A stretch of DNA of 51,543 bases from a virus: IMG/VR virus record IMGVR_UViG_3300024054_000001, positions 1-51,543 of that record; one strand, written 5' to 3'. Numbering within the stretch: the stretch's first letter is position 1; every line of letters starts with the position of its first letter. Below are positions 41,506 to 50,250 of the stretch, piece by piece. The notes beneath the pieces are model-generated. The model saw only the letters and a program-made list of their open reading frames with translations, was not told the DNA's origin and did not search any database. Position numbers and translations under genes: made by a program.

Positions 41506-41730
41506 ATGACGAAACGACTCGACGTCGCTGCGGTTTCGACCGCGATGTGCATTCCCGCACGCACCGTCCGGCGCTGGCTCTCGTTCTGGGAGTCGCTGGC
41601 GGTGCCAGGGATCCATCGACAACGGTCACGCGGCGCGAAGGGTTGGCGATACGTTGTCGATCGTACGCTCGTGGATCGGTGGCTCCGTTGCGAGCTGCCG
41701 AATCCCCGGGCGAGACTTGCTGCCGCGTGA
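41506..41730 (+). CDS. Small HTH protein
   Basis: This 74-residue protein (MTKRLDVAAVSTAMCIPARTVRRWLSFWESLAVPGI start) looks like a MerR-type or excisionase-like HTH: A-A-V-S-T-A-M-x-I-P-x-R-T-V-R-R-W. The remainder (GAKGWRYVVDRTLVDRWL) fits a wing. An earlier ATG at 41386 would overlap the previous gene by 49 nt and seems less likely. It may help control late genes. Confidence 0.58.
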   Translation: MTKRLDVAAVSTAMCIPARTVRRWLSFWESLAVPGIHRQRSRGAKGWRYVVDRTLVDRWLRCELPNPRARLAAA

Positions 41731-41858
41731 ACGCCGGAGCCAGCTGCCGATTCGCAGCAGGCCTCTCCTCCCCCGATGACGCACCCCCGAATGGGCGGTT
41801 GGCTCGGGCGTTCATGGGGCGTCGTCGCGTTGTGAACCCCTGTGGCTCGACGTGACGA

Positions 41859-42368
41859 TTGCAGCCCAAAGCCCCACGCCGGCGACGTACGCCGATCCGT
41901 CCGCCTGCGCCCGAGCGCGTGGCGCGTGCGCTGATCGACGCCGACATGCTCGGCGACACGGGCGCAGCACGGAAGCACGGCGTGCACTTCAACACGATCG
42001 CCAACTGGCGGAAGCGTTGGGGTTCCACGCCGGCGGTGCGGCGCGTGATGAACACGCTGCGCGAACGGGCCTCGCGCGGATGGATCGAGCAGGGACGCGA
42101 CGCGCGCCTGCAACTCGTCGCGAAGGTCGCGGAGATCGCCGGCCGCGCCCGGTCGGTGAAGGACCTCAAGGCCGTCACGGACGCACTGCGACGGATCCAC
42201 GAGGTCGTGCTGTCGCACGAGATCCTCGGCGGCGCGGAGACCAAGGCCAGTGATCAGCGCGACGAGCCTGATCAACCGCGCGATGAACCTCCGGCTCCGT
42301 CGGCAGGAGAAACGCGGCGCCCCGACGGCAGCAGCGAGCCCGAGACTCCTCCGGGCGGCAACGGCTGA
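41859..42368 (+). CDS. terS: Terminase small subunit
   Basis: This 169-residue protein starts with TTG at 41859 in the only open frame here. It has an HTH (MLGDTGAARKHGVHFNTIANWRKRWG), followed by helical segments and a Pro/acidic tail (PDQPRDEPPAPSAGETRRPDG). Position before the large terminase and the HTH fit the small subunit, which binds the packaging site. Its last 119 nt overlap the large subunit's reading frame. The preceding 128 bp (41731-41858) hold no clear gene. Confidence 0.7.
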   Translation: MQPKAPRRRRTPIRPPAPERVARALIDADMLGDTGAARKHGVHFNTIANWRKRWGSTPAVRRVMNTLRERASRGWIEQGRDARLQLVAKVAEIAGRARSVKDLKAVTDALRRIHEVVLSHEILGGAETKASDQRDEPDQPRDEPPAPSAGETRRPDGSSEPETPPGGNG

Positions 42369-43740
42369 GTATCGCGAGCGGCAGGAGCAGGTCTTCGGGC
42401 TCGCACGCGAGGCGGCCGACCAGATCATCGAGCAGGCGGTCACGCTGCCCGCGGACCTGCCGCCGGCGTTCGTCGAGTGGCTCCGTGGGTGCTTCCTGCC
42501 CTACCAGTTGCGCTGGATCGTCGACGGCACCGACTTCGGCCTGGCGCTGAAGGGCCGGCAGCTCGGATACACCGACGCGACGGCTGCCCGGTGCCTTGTC
42601 CGGGCGTACCTGCTGCGTCGACCGCAGATCGTTCTGTCGGCCGCGCAGCGCAACGCCGACGAGCTGCTCGAGGCGGTGCGCAAGCACGCCGAGTTCATCG
42701 CCGCGATCGGGATGCCCGAGGTCGGGCAGCTCTGGCCCGACAAGGCATCCGAGGTCGGGTGGCGAAGACGAGGCAGCGTCACGGCGCTCGCCTCGAACCC
42801 ACGCACGGCGCGGTCGTTCCACGGCGACGTCTACCTCGACGAGTTCGCATACCACGCGGACCCCGAGGCGATCTGGCGCGCATCGGCGCCGATGGCCACG
42901 CGCGGCGACTGGGGCCTGCGCGTCATCTCGACGCCGGCGGGAGCCCAGGGCCCGTTCTACGACCTCTGCAGCGATCCGCCGGACGGCTGGTCGTTCCACC
43001 GTGTCTCCCTCGACGACGCAGAGCGCGAAGGCCTGCGCGTCGATCGTTCGAAGCTGTTGAAGCTCGTCGGCGGCGACGAGCGAGCGTTCGCCGAGGCGTA
43101 CCTCCTCGAGTTCCTCGACGCGAACCTGCAGTTCATCCCGACGGCGATGGCCGATCGGGCGCTGCACTGGGAGGGCTCACTCCCCGATCTCACCGGCGCC
43201 GAGATCTACGCGGGCCTCGACGTCGGACGCACGCAGGACCTCACGGCGCTGCTGATCGTCGCGGTCGTCGGCCAGGTCGCCTGGGTCCTCGCAGTGCTCA
43301 CGTGCAAGCGCACGGCGTTCAAGGCGCAGAAGCGGATGATCCGCGATGCGCGCGCGACGTTCGCGTGGCACACGCTGCACGTCGACGAGACCGGCCTCGG
43401 CAAGCAACTCGCCGAGGAGCTGGAGGAGGACTTCGGTTCGGAGGTCGTGCGCGTGACGTTCACGAACGACACGAAGGCGGACATGGCCACGCGCACGCTG
43501 CGATGGCTCCGTGACACGCGGGTGCGATTCCCCAAGGGCGCGCCTGGCAAGGCGCTGCACGCCGAGACCATTGCCGTGCGACGGAAGATCACCGGCAGCG
43601 GGAACGTCGTGTACGAAGTACCTCGCACCGCGAAGGGCCACGGCGATCGATTCTGGGCGCTCGCGCTCGCGCTGAAGGGCGCAGGCGAACCGATGCCGCC
43701 TCGAGAGCTGGGCGTCGAGCCCGTGTTGGCCGTGGCATGA
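42250..43740 (+). CDS. terL: Terminase large subunit
   Basis: This 496-residue protein has both activities of the packaging motor. ATPase: KGRQLGYT (residues 101-108, Walker-A-like) and DVYLDEFAY with Asp197-Glu198 (Walker B and catalytic Glu). Nuclease: GLDVGRTQD (Asp324), HVDETGLGK (Asp379), and HGDRFWALALA (third Asp). The start could be GTG 42250 or ATG 42283 (MNLRLRRQEKRG); either leaves an overlap with terS of 86-119 nt. It cuts concatemeric DNA and drives it into the head. Cos or pac type is not readable here. Confidence 0.92.
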   Translation: MISATSLINRAMNLRLRRQEKRGAPTAAASPRLLRAATAEYRERQEQVFGLAREAADQIIEQAVTLPADLPPAFVEWLRGCFLPYQLRWIVDGTDFGLALKGRQLGYTDATAARCLVRAYLLRRPQIVLSAAQRNADELLEAVRKHAEFIAAIGMPEVGQLWPDKASEVGWRRRGSVTALASNPRTARSFHGDVYLDEFAYHADPEAIWRASAPMATRGDWGLRVISTPAGAQGPFYDLCSDPPDGWSFHRVSLDDAEREGLRVDRSKLLKLVGGDERAFAEAYLLEFLDANLQFIPTAMADRALHWEGSLPDLTGAEIYAGLDVGRTQDLTALLIVAVVGQVAWVLAVLTCKRTAFKAQKRMIRDARATFAWHTLHVDETGLGKQLAEELEEDFGSEVVRVTFTNDTKADMATRTLRWLRDTRVRFPKGAPGKALHAETIAVRRKITGSGNVVYEVPRTAKGHGDRFWALALALKGAGEPMPPRELGVEPVLAVA

Positions 43741-43937
43741 TCTTCGAGCAGGCGCCCTCGCAGCCCGACCGCCGGCCGTTCTGGCAAGAGCTGGTGCTCG
43801 CGGCCGTCGCCGGCGCGGTCGTGCCTCTCGCGCACCACGCAGGCAAGGCGCTCCGCGAAACCCTCGCCGCCCGGCGCCGATCACGCGTGGCGAACACGTC
43901 CGAGTACACGTTGCCCGAGCACTCCTCCGAACAATGA
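43737..43937 (+). CDS. Small membrane-type protein
   Basis: This 66-residue protein has one hydrophobic stretch (ELVLAAVAGAVVPLAHHAG) and a basic region. It overlaps both the terminase stop and the portal start by 4 nt. Function is unknown. It may be a virion-associated or regulatory peptide. Confidence 0.52.
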   Translation: MIFEQAPSQPDRRPFWQELVLAAVAGAVVPLAHHAGKALRETLAARRRSRVANTSEYTLPEHSSEQ

Positions 43938-45436
43938 AGCTCAAGCTGCTGCAGCGGCGCCACGCCGACTTCGACGCCGAGACGCTTCAGACCTACGAGG
44001 ACCTGCTCGTGGGCGGTGCGCAGTTCCGGAAACACGCGACGCGGTATCTGATCCAGAACGACGTCGAGCCGAAGTCCGCGTTCGAGAAGCGCGCGAAGGC
44101 CTCGCACTACCTGAACTACGTCGCCCCGCTCGCGAACTTCTTCGCGTCCTGGCTGTTCAGCTCCCAGCTCACCTATCGGGCCGACGGCAGCGCCGACGAA
44201 GAGGCGTACGCCGAGTTCCAGGAGGACTCGGACGGCACGGGCACGTCGCTCGAGCGGTTCCTGCGCCAACGGTTCGTCGAAGCGCTCACCGTGCAGCGGG
44301 CGTACTGGCGCGTGGTGTTCCCGACGCCGATGACGGCTGCGACGGATCTCGCCGAATACGAAGCCCTCGGACTGAATCGACCCACGCTCGAGAAGATCCC
44401 GGCGTGCTGCGTGGTCAACTGGCGCCGAGCGGCCGACGGCTCGTTCCTCTGGCTGCTCGAGTACCGCTCCGTCGAAGAGCTGCTCGAGATCGAGAATCCC
44501 GACGCCACCGTCACCGAGACGTGGACGCTCTGGCGCGCGGACGGAACGGCTCGGCGCTGGCAGCTTCGCCGGGACAAGCGCGATCACGTGACGCCGGACA
44601 CGGACGTGCCGGAGATCGATCCGCCGCACAATCCTATTGCAGCGCTGCCGATCGTCGAACTGCAGCTTCCTCCCGAACTGTGGCTCGTCGACCAGATCGC
44701 CGACGCGCAGCTCGAGCACTTCCGTCAGCGCAACGCGCTCTCGCACGCGATTCGTCGCACGTGCTTCGCGATGCCGGTGTTCAACCTGAAGGACACCCGC
44801 AAGAAGCCGACGCTCGGCACGGGCTACTACCTGATGATCGGCCTCGAGGAGAAGGTCTCGTGGCCGGCTCCCGATGCCGCACCGTTTGCGGTCGTTGAAG
44901 CGAACGCCGCGGGATTGAAGGACGAGATTCATCGCGTCGCGGCCCAGCTCGGTCGCGGCGTCGACAACAACGCGGCCGCCGTGGGCCGCAGCGCGGAGTC
45001 GAAGCAACAGGACGACTCGGCCACCGAGATCGTGCTGCGCGCGTACGGCGGCCTGATGCGCGACGCTGCCGAGCGGACGTTCGATCTCGTGTCGCTCGGC
45101 CGTGACGACGACATCGCGTGGGATGTGTCCGGCATGGACAAGTTCCACGTGACCGACGCGAAGGCAGTCACGGACCTCGCGGTTGCGAGCGGGACGTTGC
45201 AGATCCCGTCGGCGACGTATCGCCGAGAGCTGGCGAAGCGTGTCGTCCGCGCGCAACTGCCGGACCTCGACGAGAAGACTGCGCGGACGATCGAGAAGGA
45301 GATCGAGGCGGGCATCACGAACGAGGACCTCGTTCCACCGCCGGCCCCTCCACCGCCAGGCCCCCCGAACGACGGAGGCGGCGCGCCGCCGCGCTCCGGC
45401 GCGGGTCCCGCCGACGACATGAATGGCGACACGTAG
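43934..45436 (+). CDS. Portal protein
   Basis: This 500-residue protein has the portal layout: N-terminal LQTYEDLLVGGAQFRKHATRYL, YVAPLANFFASWLFSSQL, a helical wing, then LEHFRQRNALSHAIRRTCFAMPVF and EEKVSWPAPDAAPFAVVEANAAGLKDEIHRVAAQLG, followed by SKQQDDSATEIVLRAYGGLM. That is the SPP1 gp6-like type, the ring through which DNA enters the head. The C-terminus is Pro/Gly-rich. The MuF gene starts inside its last 14 nt. Confidence 0.88.
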   Translation: MKLKLLQRRHADFDAETLQTYEDLLVGGAQFRKHATRYLIQNDVEPKSAFEKRAKASHYLNYVAPLANFFASWLFSSQLTYRADGSADEEAYAEFQEDSDGTGTSLERFLRQRFVEALTVQRAYWRVVFPTPMTAATDLAEYEALGLNRPTLEKIPACCVVNWRRAADGSFLWLLEYRSVEELLEIENPDATVTETWTLWRADGTARRWQLRRDKRDHVTPDTDVPEIDPPHNPIAALPIVELQLPPELWLVDQIADAQLEHFRQRNALSHAIRRTCFAMPVFNLKDTRKKPTLGTGYYLMIGLEEKVSWPAPDAAPFAVVEANAAGLKDEIHRVAAQLGRGVDNNAAAVGRSAESKQQDDSATEIVLRAYGGLMRDAAERTFDLVSLGRDDDIAWDVSGMDKFHVTDAKAVTDLAVASGTLQIPSATYRRELAKRVVRAQLPDLDEKTARTIEKEIEAGITNEDLVPPPAPPPPGPPNDGGGAPPRSGAGPADDMNGDT

Positions 45437-47270
45437 ACCGGCGCTGCCGGTCGAACAGCACGCCCCTGGTCTCGACGCTCCCGCGGTCCCAACCGCGCGG
45501 CAGCTCGCCGGCGTCGAGCGGATGCTCGAGCAGGCCTCGCACGAGGTCACGCAGCTCGCCCGTCCGGCGCTCGATGCGTTGCTGCCTGCCCTGGCGCAGG
45601 CCCAGCGCGAAACGGCACAAGGGCTCGCCGCGTGGCTCAAGCGCGTCGAGAACGGTGACCTGCGGTACACGGCGCAGCAGCACCGGGTCGTGCTGCTGAA
45701 TCTTGAGCGCGCCTTTCGCACGATTCGCACGCTCGACCCGACAATGTCGGCGGCCCTCGAGCGCATGGGCGTGCAGGCGGGCCGACTGTCGGTCACGCAT
45801 CTGCAGAACGAGGTCGCCCGGCTCTCGGAGATCTTCGAGGGCAGCGTCCGTCGAGTCCCGATCGACGTCGCCGGCGTGGTCGCGACCGGGCAGTCGTTCA
45901 TCATCCCTCGAGTCCGGACATCGGCCGCGCGGTATGCCGGCCAGGTCCGCGACGACATTCAGCGCGAGCTGGCTGTCGGGATCCTCCGCGGCGAGTCGAT
46001 CTCCGCGACGATCGACCGGCTCGTCCGGCACGGTGGCCCCCGAGGCGAGGTCGCGCTGCGAGGCGTCGCCGGCGAGCCCGGCGCTGTCACCGAGCACATC
46101 GCCGAGGGCCTCTTCCGTCGATACCGCTACTGGGCCGAGCGCGTCGTCCGTACGGAGACGCAGTCGGCGTACAACACGCATCTCGACCAGGGCTTTCGCC
46201 AGGCCCACCAGCTCATCCCGGACTTGGTGCGCCGGTGGGACGCGTCGCTCGATCTTCGCGTCTGCGAGATCTGCGCTGCGCTCCATGGCACGACGGCGCC
46301 GATCGGCGGGACGTTTCCCGACGGCTCGACGGGGGCGCCTCGGCACCCGAACTGCCGTTGTCGCGTCGGGGCGTGGCGCGCCGAGTGGAGCGAGATCCTC
46401 AATCCGCCTGCACCGCCGCCGCCGCCGGCCGCACCGACTGTGGTGCCAGCGACGCCCGCAGCGGCGCCGAAGCGTCGACGACGCACGCAGCCCGCCCCGC
46501 CACCGGATCCGTTCCGCGAATCGATGCGACGGGTCGCTGGTGCCCTGCGAAACATCACGCCTGCTGGCGGAAGCGATCTCGACCAGGCGCTGGTGCGAAA
46601 CCAGCTCCGCGCGCTCGTGCAGGAACTCGGGCTTGTCGATCGAGACGCGATGGCGTCGAGCGCCAATCGGTATCAGGTTCGGCCTCGATCGCGCATGCGC
46701 GGCGCTCGAGGCCTTCACAACACGGTGACCGGGCAGATCACGGTCTCGACACCCGTTCACAACGGAGCGAAGCGATTCGCGACAGCCGTCGCGACGGGCC
46801 GAGCCCCACGAGCGGTCGACGCGCACGACTTCCGGACGCTGCTCCACGAGACGGTTCACGGCCATTCGCCGATGGATCACTCGGTGTACATCGGCGTCGG
46901 ACGTGTGATCGAAGAGGTCAGCACCGAGTTGACCGCTCGGCGGATCGTGCGGCAGCGGTTCGGCGTCACGAGCGAACTGCTTCAGGCACCGCTCGGACCA
47001 GCCGACCCCAGCCGCCGCAGCTACGATCAGTGGATCGTCGCGGTGCGCCGGATCCTCGAAGCCGAGGGCTACACGGCGCGTGCGGCGATCGATGCGATGG
47101 AGGATGCGTCGATCACGCTTCGCCGATACGCCGGCCCGGTGATCGATCGGCCCGAGGAATACGCCCGGAAGTGGCTGGAAGGGCTTCCGCCACCTGATCC
47201 ACCGAACGACCGACTTGCTCGGGACGCTCGGAGGCGTAGGATCTTCGATCGACTGAAGGCTCTGCCATGA
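45423..47270 (+). CDS. MuF-type head protein fused to a C-terminal HExxH domain
   Basis: This 615-residue protein has a MuF/SPP1 gp7-like core around residues 230-330: ERVVRTETQSAYNTHLDQGF, SLDLRVCEICAALHGT, and APRHPNCRCRV. A Pro-rich linker (residues 330-375) leads to a second domain (residues 380-610) with TLLHETVHGHSP at residues 473-482, a zinc-protease-type H475-E-T-V-H479. An EEVSTELTARRIV segment 20-30 residues later could give the third ligand. MuF proteins enter the host with DNA and often carry toxin or effector domains, so a protease effector is likely. Family function of the tail domain is not known. Confidence 0.82.
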   Translation: MATRRPALPVEQHAPGLDAPAVPTARQLAGVERMLEQASHEVTQLARPALDALLPALAQAQRETAQGLAAWLKRVENGDLRYTAQQHRVVLLNLERAFRTIRTLDPTMSAALERMGVQAGRLSVTHLQNEVARLSEIFEGSVRRVPIDVAGVVATGQSFIIPRVRTSAARYAGQVRDDIQRELAVGILRGESISATIDRLVRHGGPRGEVALRGVAGEPGAVTEHIAEGLFRRYRYWAERVVRTETQSAYNTHLDQGFRQAHQLIPDLVRRWDASLDLRVCEICAALHGTTAPIGGTFPDGSTGAPRHPNCRCRVGAWRAEWSEILNPPAPPPPPAAPTVVPATPAAAPKRRRRTQPAPPPDPFRESMRRVAGALRNITPAGGSDLDQALVRNQLRALVQELGLVDRDAMASSANRYQVRPRSRMRGARGLHNTVTGQITVSTPVHNGAKRFATAVATGRAPRAVDAHDFRTLLHETVHGHSPMDHSVYIGVGRVIEEVSTELTARRIVRQRFGVTSELLQAPLGPADPSRRSYDQWIVAVRRILEAEGYTARAAIDAMEDASITLRRYAGPVIDRPEEYARKWLEGLPPPDPPNDRLARDARRRRIFDRLKALP

Positions 47271-47440
47271 CGATCGCAAACGTCCCGCTGGATGACATCG
47301 ACGCAGCCGTGCGCTTCTACCTGGAACGCAAGGCCCGCGGCGGTGTGACCGAGGACGAGATGGAGATGCTCCTCATGGCGCAGCGCGATCCCGATGCGCT
47401 GCTGCGCAGGCTCGACGAAGTCGATCCGCCCAAGCGCTGA
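47267..47440 (+). CDS. 57-residue head-region protein
   Basis: This short gene overlaps the MuF stop as ATGA and ends 110 bp before the scaffold. It encodes a small acidic, helical protein (MTIANVPLDDIDAAVRFYLE start, then GVTEDEMEMLLMAQRDPDALL). No family is recognised. The overlap and codon pattern support it as a real gene. Confidence 0.6.
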   Translation: MTIANVPLDDIDAAVRFYLERKARGGVTEDEMEMLLMAQRDPDALLRRLDEVDPPKR

Positions 47441-47468
47441 ATCACACATCGCTCCGATGCGATGAACG

Positions 47469-47500
47469 CGTCCCGCGCGCCACGGCGTGCGAGCGGGACG
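47469..47500. terminator. Hairpin before the scaffold gene
   Basis: Arms CGTCCCGC (47469-47476) and GCGGGACG (47493-47500) are perfectly inverted around a 16-nt loop that itself contains a short stem. There is no T-tract. It may attenuate transcription or protect mRNA ahead of the scaffold and capsid genes. Confidence 0.5.
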
Positions 47501-47550
47501 ACGGCACCCCCACGCCGCACGCGCACCTCGCGCGCAAAGAGGCACCCATC

Positions 47551-48345
47551 ATGGGAGACGACAAGAAGCCCGCTGGCAACGACGGCGGCGCCGACGACAA
47601 CGACATCGACTCGAAGATCGAGGAGAAGGTCAACGCCGTCGTGAACAAGGCCGTGTCGACGCACGTGAAGCGCGCGCTCGCTGGCATCGAGAAGACGATC
47701 GCCTCGACAGTGTCGAAGGCGCTCGAGGCATCGAAGCCCGGGGACGACGCGAACGACGACGACGACCAGGCCGATGACCCGCCCGAGAAGCCCACGGCGA
47801 AGAAGACGCCTGCGCCCAACGGCGCGCCGACGTCGGGCCCCGACAAGGCGACCGCGAAGCGCCTGGCCGACCTCGAGAAGCGTCTCGGCGAGTCCGAAAC
47901 GGCCCGCAAGGCCGCCGAGGACAAGGCTCGGAAGGACGCCGCGCGAACGACGCTGCGAGAGCAGTTGGCCGCCGCGAAGGTTCGGCCCGAGCTGCTGCCA
48001 GCGCTGATGAGCCACCTCGAGGCGAGTGGCGCCCTGCGCTACGACGACGAGGGCAAGCCGAAGCTCGCAATCACTCGCTCGCGCATGAAGGGCGCGGACC
48101 CTGAAGAACAGGAGTTCGATCTCGCGGCCGGCGTGAAGGACTGGCTGCAGACGAACGATGCGAAGCCGTTCCTGCCCGCTCCCGCTGGCGCCGGAGCGCC
48201 CGCACCGAAGCCCGTGTTCGGAGCGGGTCTGCAGCGACCGGCCGCAGGCGCGGCGAAGAACACCGGCATGTCCGAGCAGGACGCGCTCGCACGCACGATG
48301 GCCTCGCTCAAGAGCGCCGGCGTCGACGATCTCAGTTTCGAATGA
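47551..48345 (+). CDS. Scaffolding protein
   Basis: The 264-residue product is highly charged and helical, with an acidic low-complexity part (DDANDDDDQADDPPEKP). A coiled-coil follows (KATAKRLADLEKRLGESETARKAAEDKARKDA), then a C-terminus with SEQDALARTMASLKSAGVDDLSFE. It sits immediately before the major capsid gene, the usual scaffold position. No protease motif is seen. Confidence 0.82.
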   Translation: MGDDKKPAGNDGGADDNDIDSKIEEKVNAVVNKAVSTHVKRALAGIEKTIASTVSKALEASKPGDDANDDDDQADDPPEKPTAKKTPAPNGAPTSGPDKATAKRLADLEKRLGESETARKAAEDKARKDAARTTLREQLAAAKVRPELLPALMSHLEASGALRYDDEGKPKLAITRSRMKGADPEEQEFDLAAGVKDWLQTNDAKPFLPAPAGAGAPAPKPVFGAGLQRPAAGAAKNTGMSEQDALARTMASLKSAGVDDLSFE

Positions 48346-48404
48346 TGCTCGACCGGCTCGCCATGGTGGCGGCCGTCAGCTGACGACCAAAAAAGGATTG
48401 CACC

Positions 48405-49433
48405 ATGGCTGACACCCCAGAGTCGCTTGCGACCATCACCAACGCGATGTCGCAGAACTTTCGTCCGCGTGTCGTGCGGACGTTCAACGCACGCGCGCAG
48501 CTTCTTCGGAGCCTGCCGATCGTGGCTGGCGAGGGCAAGAACATCGCCTTCGACGCCGAGTTCAACGACTCGGGCTCGATCGCCGAGGCGTTCGCGGACG
48601 GCGCCGACGTCGCGAACTACGGTTCGGACGTGCACCTGCCGGCGACGCTCGGCTGGGCGCTGTACCGATCGAACTTCAGCGTGACGGATCTCGCGCGCTC
48701 GGTCGCGCGAACGTCGCGCAGCCCCGACGGCATGCTGCGCTTGATGGCGCGGAACTTCGAGAACTCGATCCGCAAGCTCGCTGCGTACCTGAACAGCGAG
48801 GCGTACGTCGGACCGGGTTCGGGCAACCGCATGCTTGGACTCGACGGGCAGCTCGTCGACACGGGCACCGTGCTCGGCATCGACAAGAGCACGTACTCGG
48901 GCTGGCGCGCGAAGGTGATCGACCCCGGATCGCTGACGGCGCCGACGATCGCGTTGCTGCGCGACGACATCTCCGCGATCTACGACGCGTGCGGCGAGAG
49001 CCCGGACGTCGCGTTCTGTCCCACCGCGGTGTGGAACAAGATCGCATCGCTGTTCCAGGAGAGCCGACGGCTCGTCCAGGACGTGCAGACGGCCCGCGGC
49101 CTGATCCGTCTCGACGGCTCGGCGGGAGCGATCGAGATCGACGGCTGCGTGTTCATGAAGGACAAGGACGCGACCGCGAACCGGATCTACTACCTGAACT
49201 CGAACTACGTTCGGTTCGAGTACCTGCCGCAGCAGGACGAGGGAGACATGCTCCCCGAGGCTGCCCAGATGGTGGACCTCGACGACGGCTACGGAGCCTT
49301 CCCGCTCGGGATGAAGACGTATCCGATCGCCCGCGTCGGTGCTCGACGGAAGGTCTCGACTCAGGTGTTCCTGAACCTGGTGGTCGAGAAGCCGAACGCC
49401 TGCGGCATCCGCAAGAACGTCGCGACCACCTGA
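48405..49433 (+). CDS. Major capsid protein
   Basis: The 342-residue protein follows the scaffold and has an AAGGA ribosome site about 7 nt before the ATG, strong for this genome. It reads as an HK97-fold capsid: ARAQLLRSLPIVAGEGKNIAFDAEF (E-loop region), FENSIRKLAAYLNSEAYVG (spine helix), LLRDDISAIYDACGESPDVAFCP, and a C-terminal YPIARVGARRKVSTQVFLNLVV strand. The length suits a P22/Mu-type subunit. It forms the head shell. A strong hairpin lies just downstream. Confidence 0.86.
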   Translation: MADTPESLATITNAMSQNFRPRVVRTFNARAQLLRSLPIVAGEGKNIAFDAEFNDSGSIAEAFADGADVANYGSDVHLPATLGWALYRSNFSVTDLARSVARTSRSPDGMLRLMARNFENSIRKLAAYLNSEAYVGPGSGNRMLGLDGQLVDTGTVLGIDKSTYSGWRAKVIDPGSLTAPTIALLRDDISAIYDACGESPDVAFCPTAVWNKIASLFQESRRLVQDVQTARGLIRLDGSAGAIEIDGCVFMKDKDATANRIYYLNSNYVRFEYLPQQDEGDMLPEAAQMVDLDDGYGAFPLGMKTYPIARVGARRKVSTQVFLNLVVEKPNACGIRKNVATT

Positions 49434-49440
49434 TCGTGAC

Positions 49441-49460
49441 CGGGGGCCTTCGGGCCCCCG
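49441..49460 (+). terminator. Strong GC hairpin with TTCG loop after the capsid gene
   Basis: The perfect 8-bp stem CGGGGGCC/GGCCCCCG closes a TTCG tetraloop. It begins 8 nt after the capsid stop. It lacks a T-tract, so it probably trims or attenuates transcription to keep capsid mRNA level high relative to downstream genes. Confidence 0.75.
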
Positions 49461-49494
49461 ACGCAACCGCCCCAACCACTGGAGAACCCGAATC

Positions 49495-50250
49495 ATGGCA
49501 ACCGTCCTCCGCCGCGTTCATCCGCTCTGCACCGTCATCCGCGACAGCGCGAACCTCCCGAAGAAGCAACGTGGTGCGGTCGACATCCAGCGCGGCACCG
49601 CGACGCTCGTGTCCGGCACCGTCACCGTGTCGGGTGTGCGGCTAACCGCTGCGGCCCGCATCGTCGTCACCCGCATGACCAAGGCGGGCTCCGTCGCTCA
49701 CGGTCTGCTCGAGGTCCCCGCAGGCAGCCGAACCACGGGCGCGGCGGGCCAGTTCGTCATCAACGCGATCTCGGAGGCCGCCGGCGCGGTGGTCACCTCG
49801 GACGTGTCGACCGTCGACTGGATGGTGATCAACGAATTCCCCCACAACGACATCTCGGAGCGGACGATCGTGTCGCCCAACGCGACCGATCTCGCGACGT
49901 CGCTCACGCTGATCAACGAGATTCTCGCGGTGTACGAGTTCCACCGCGTGGACGACCTGGCGCACAAGGCCGCCGACACATCGAACCCGATCGCGGCGCC
50001 GCGCGCCACCGACCTGACCACGGCCCAGACGCTCGCCAACGAGCTGAAGGCCGACTTCAACCTGCACCGCGCGCAGGCCGGCGTTCACTTCCAGAACGAC
50101 GGCGGCAACGCGATCACGTCGGCCGACGCGACGGATCAGTCCTCGCTGAACACGCTCGCCAACGAGCTGAAGACGGACATCAACGCCCACTTCGGCGCGT
50201 TCGGCGCGCCGCTGGACGTCACGCCGTCGATTCGCCTGGTGGATGCGTGA
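49495..50250 (+). CDS. Head decoration-type protein with C-terminal repeats
   Basis: This 251-residue protein follows the capsid. The N-terminal 120 residues are a beta domain (GTATLVSGTVTVSGVRLTAAARIVVTRMTK), as in head decoration or fibre bases. The last 120 residues hold three repeats that start A-T-D and contain NE-L/I-x-A-x-x-x-x-H. That type appears in phage virion proteins and is probably a small helical unit. The role as an outer capsid protein is inferred. Confidence 0.62.
   Translation: MATVLRRVHPLCTVIRDSANLPKKQRGAVDIQRGTATLVSGTVTVSGVRLTAAARIVVTRMTKAGSVAHGLLEVPAGSRTTGAAGQFVINAISEAAGAVVTSDVSTVDWMVINEFPHNDISERTIVSPNATDLATSLTLINEILAVYEFHRVDDLAHKAADTSNPIAAPRATDLTTAQTLANELKADFNLHRAQAGVHFQNDGGNAITSADATDQSSLNTLANELKTDINAHFGAFGAPLDVTPSIRLVDA

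Noticed and set aside
41386-41730. Longer HTH protein starting at 41386
   Set aside because: It would overlap the preceding gene by 49 nt, and the extra 40 residues look non-conserved in style.
43589-45958. 789-codon minus-strand open frame
   Set aside because: It is antisense to terminase, portal and MuF genes, has no ribosome site and has a biased composition.
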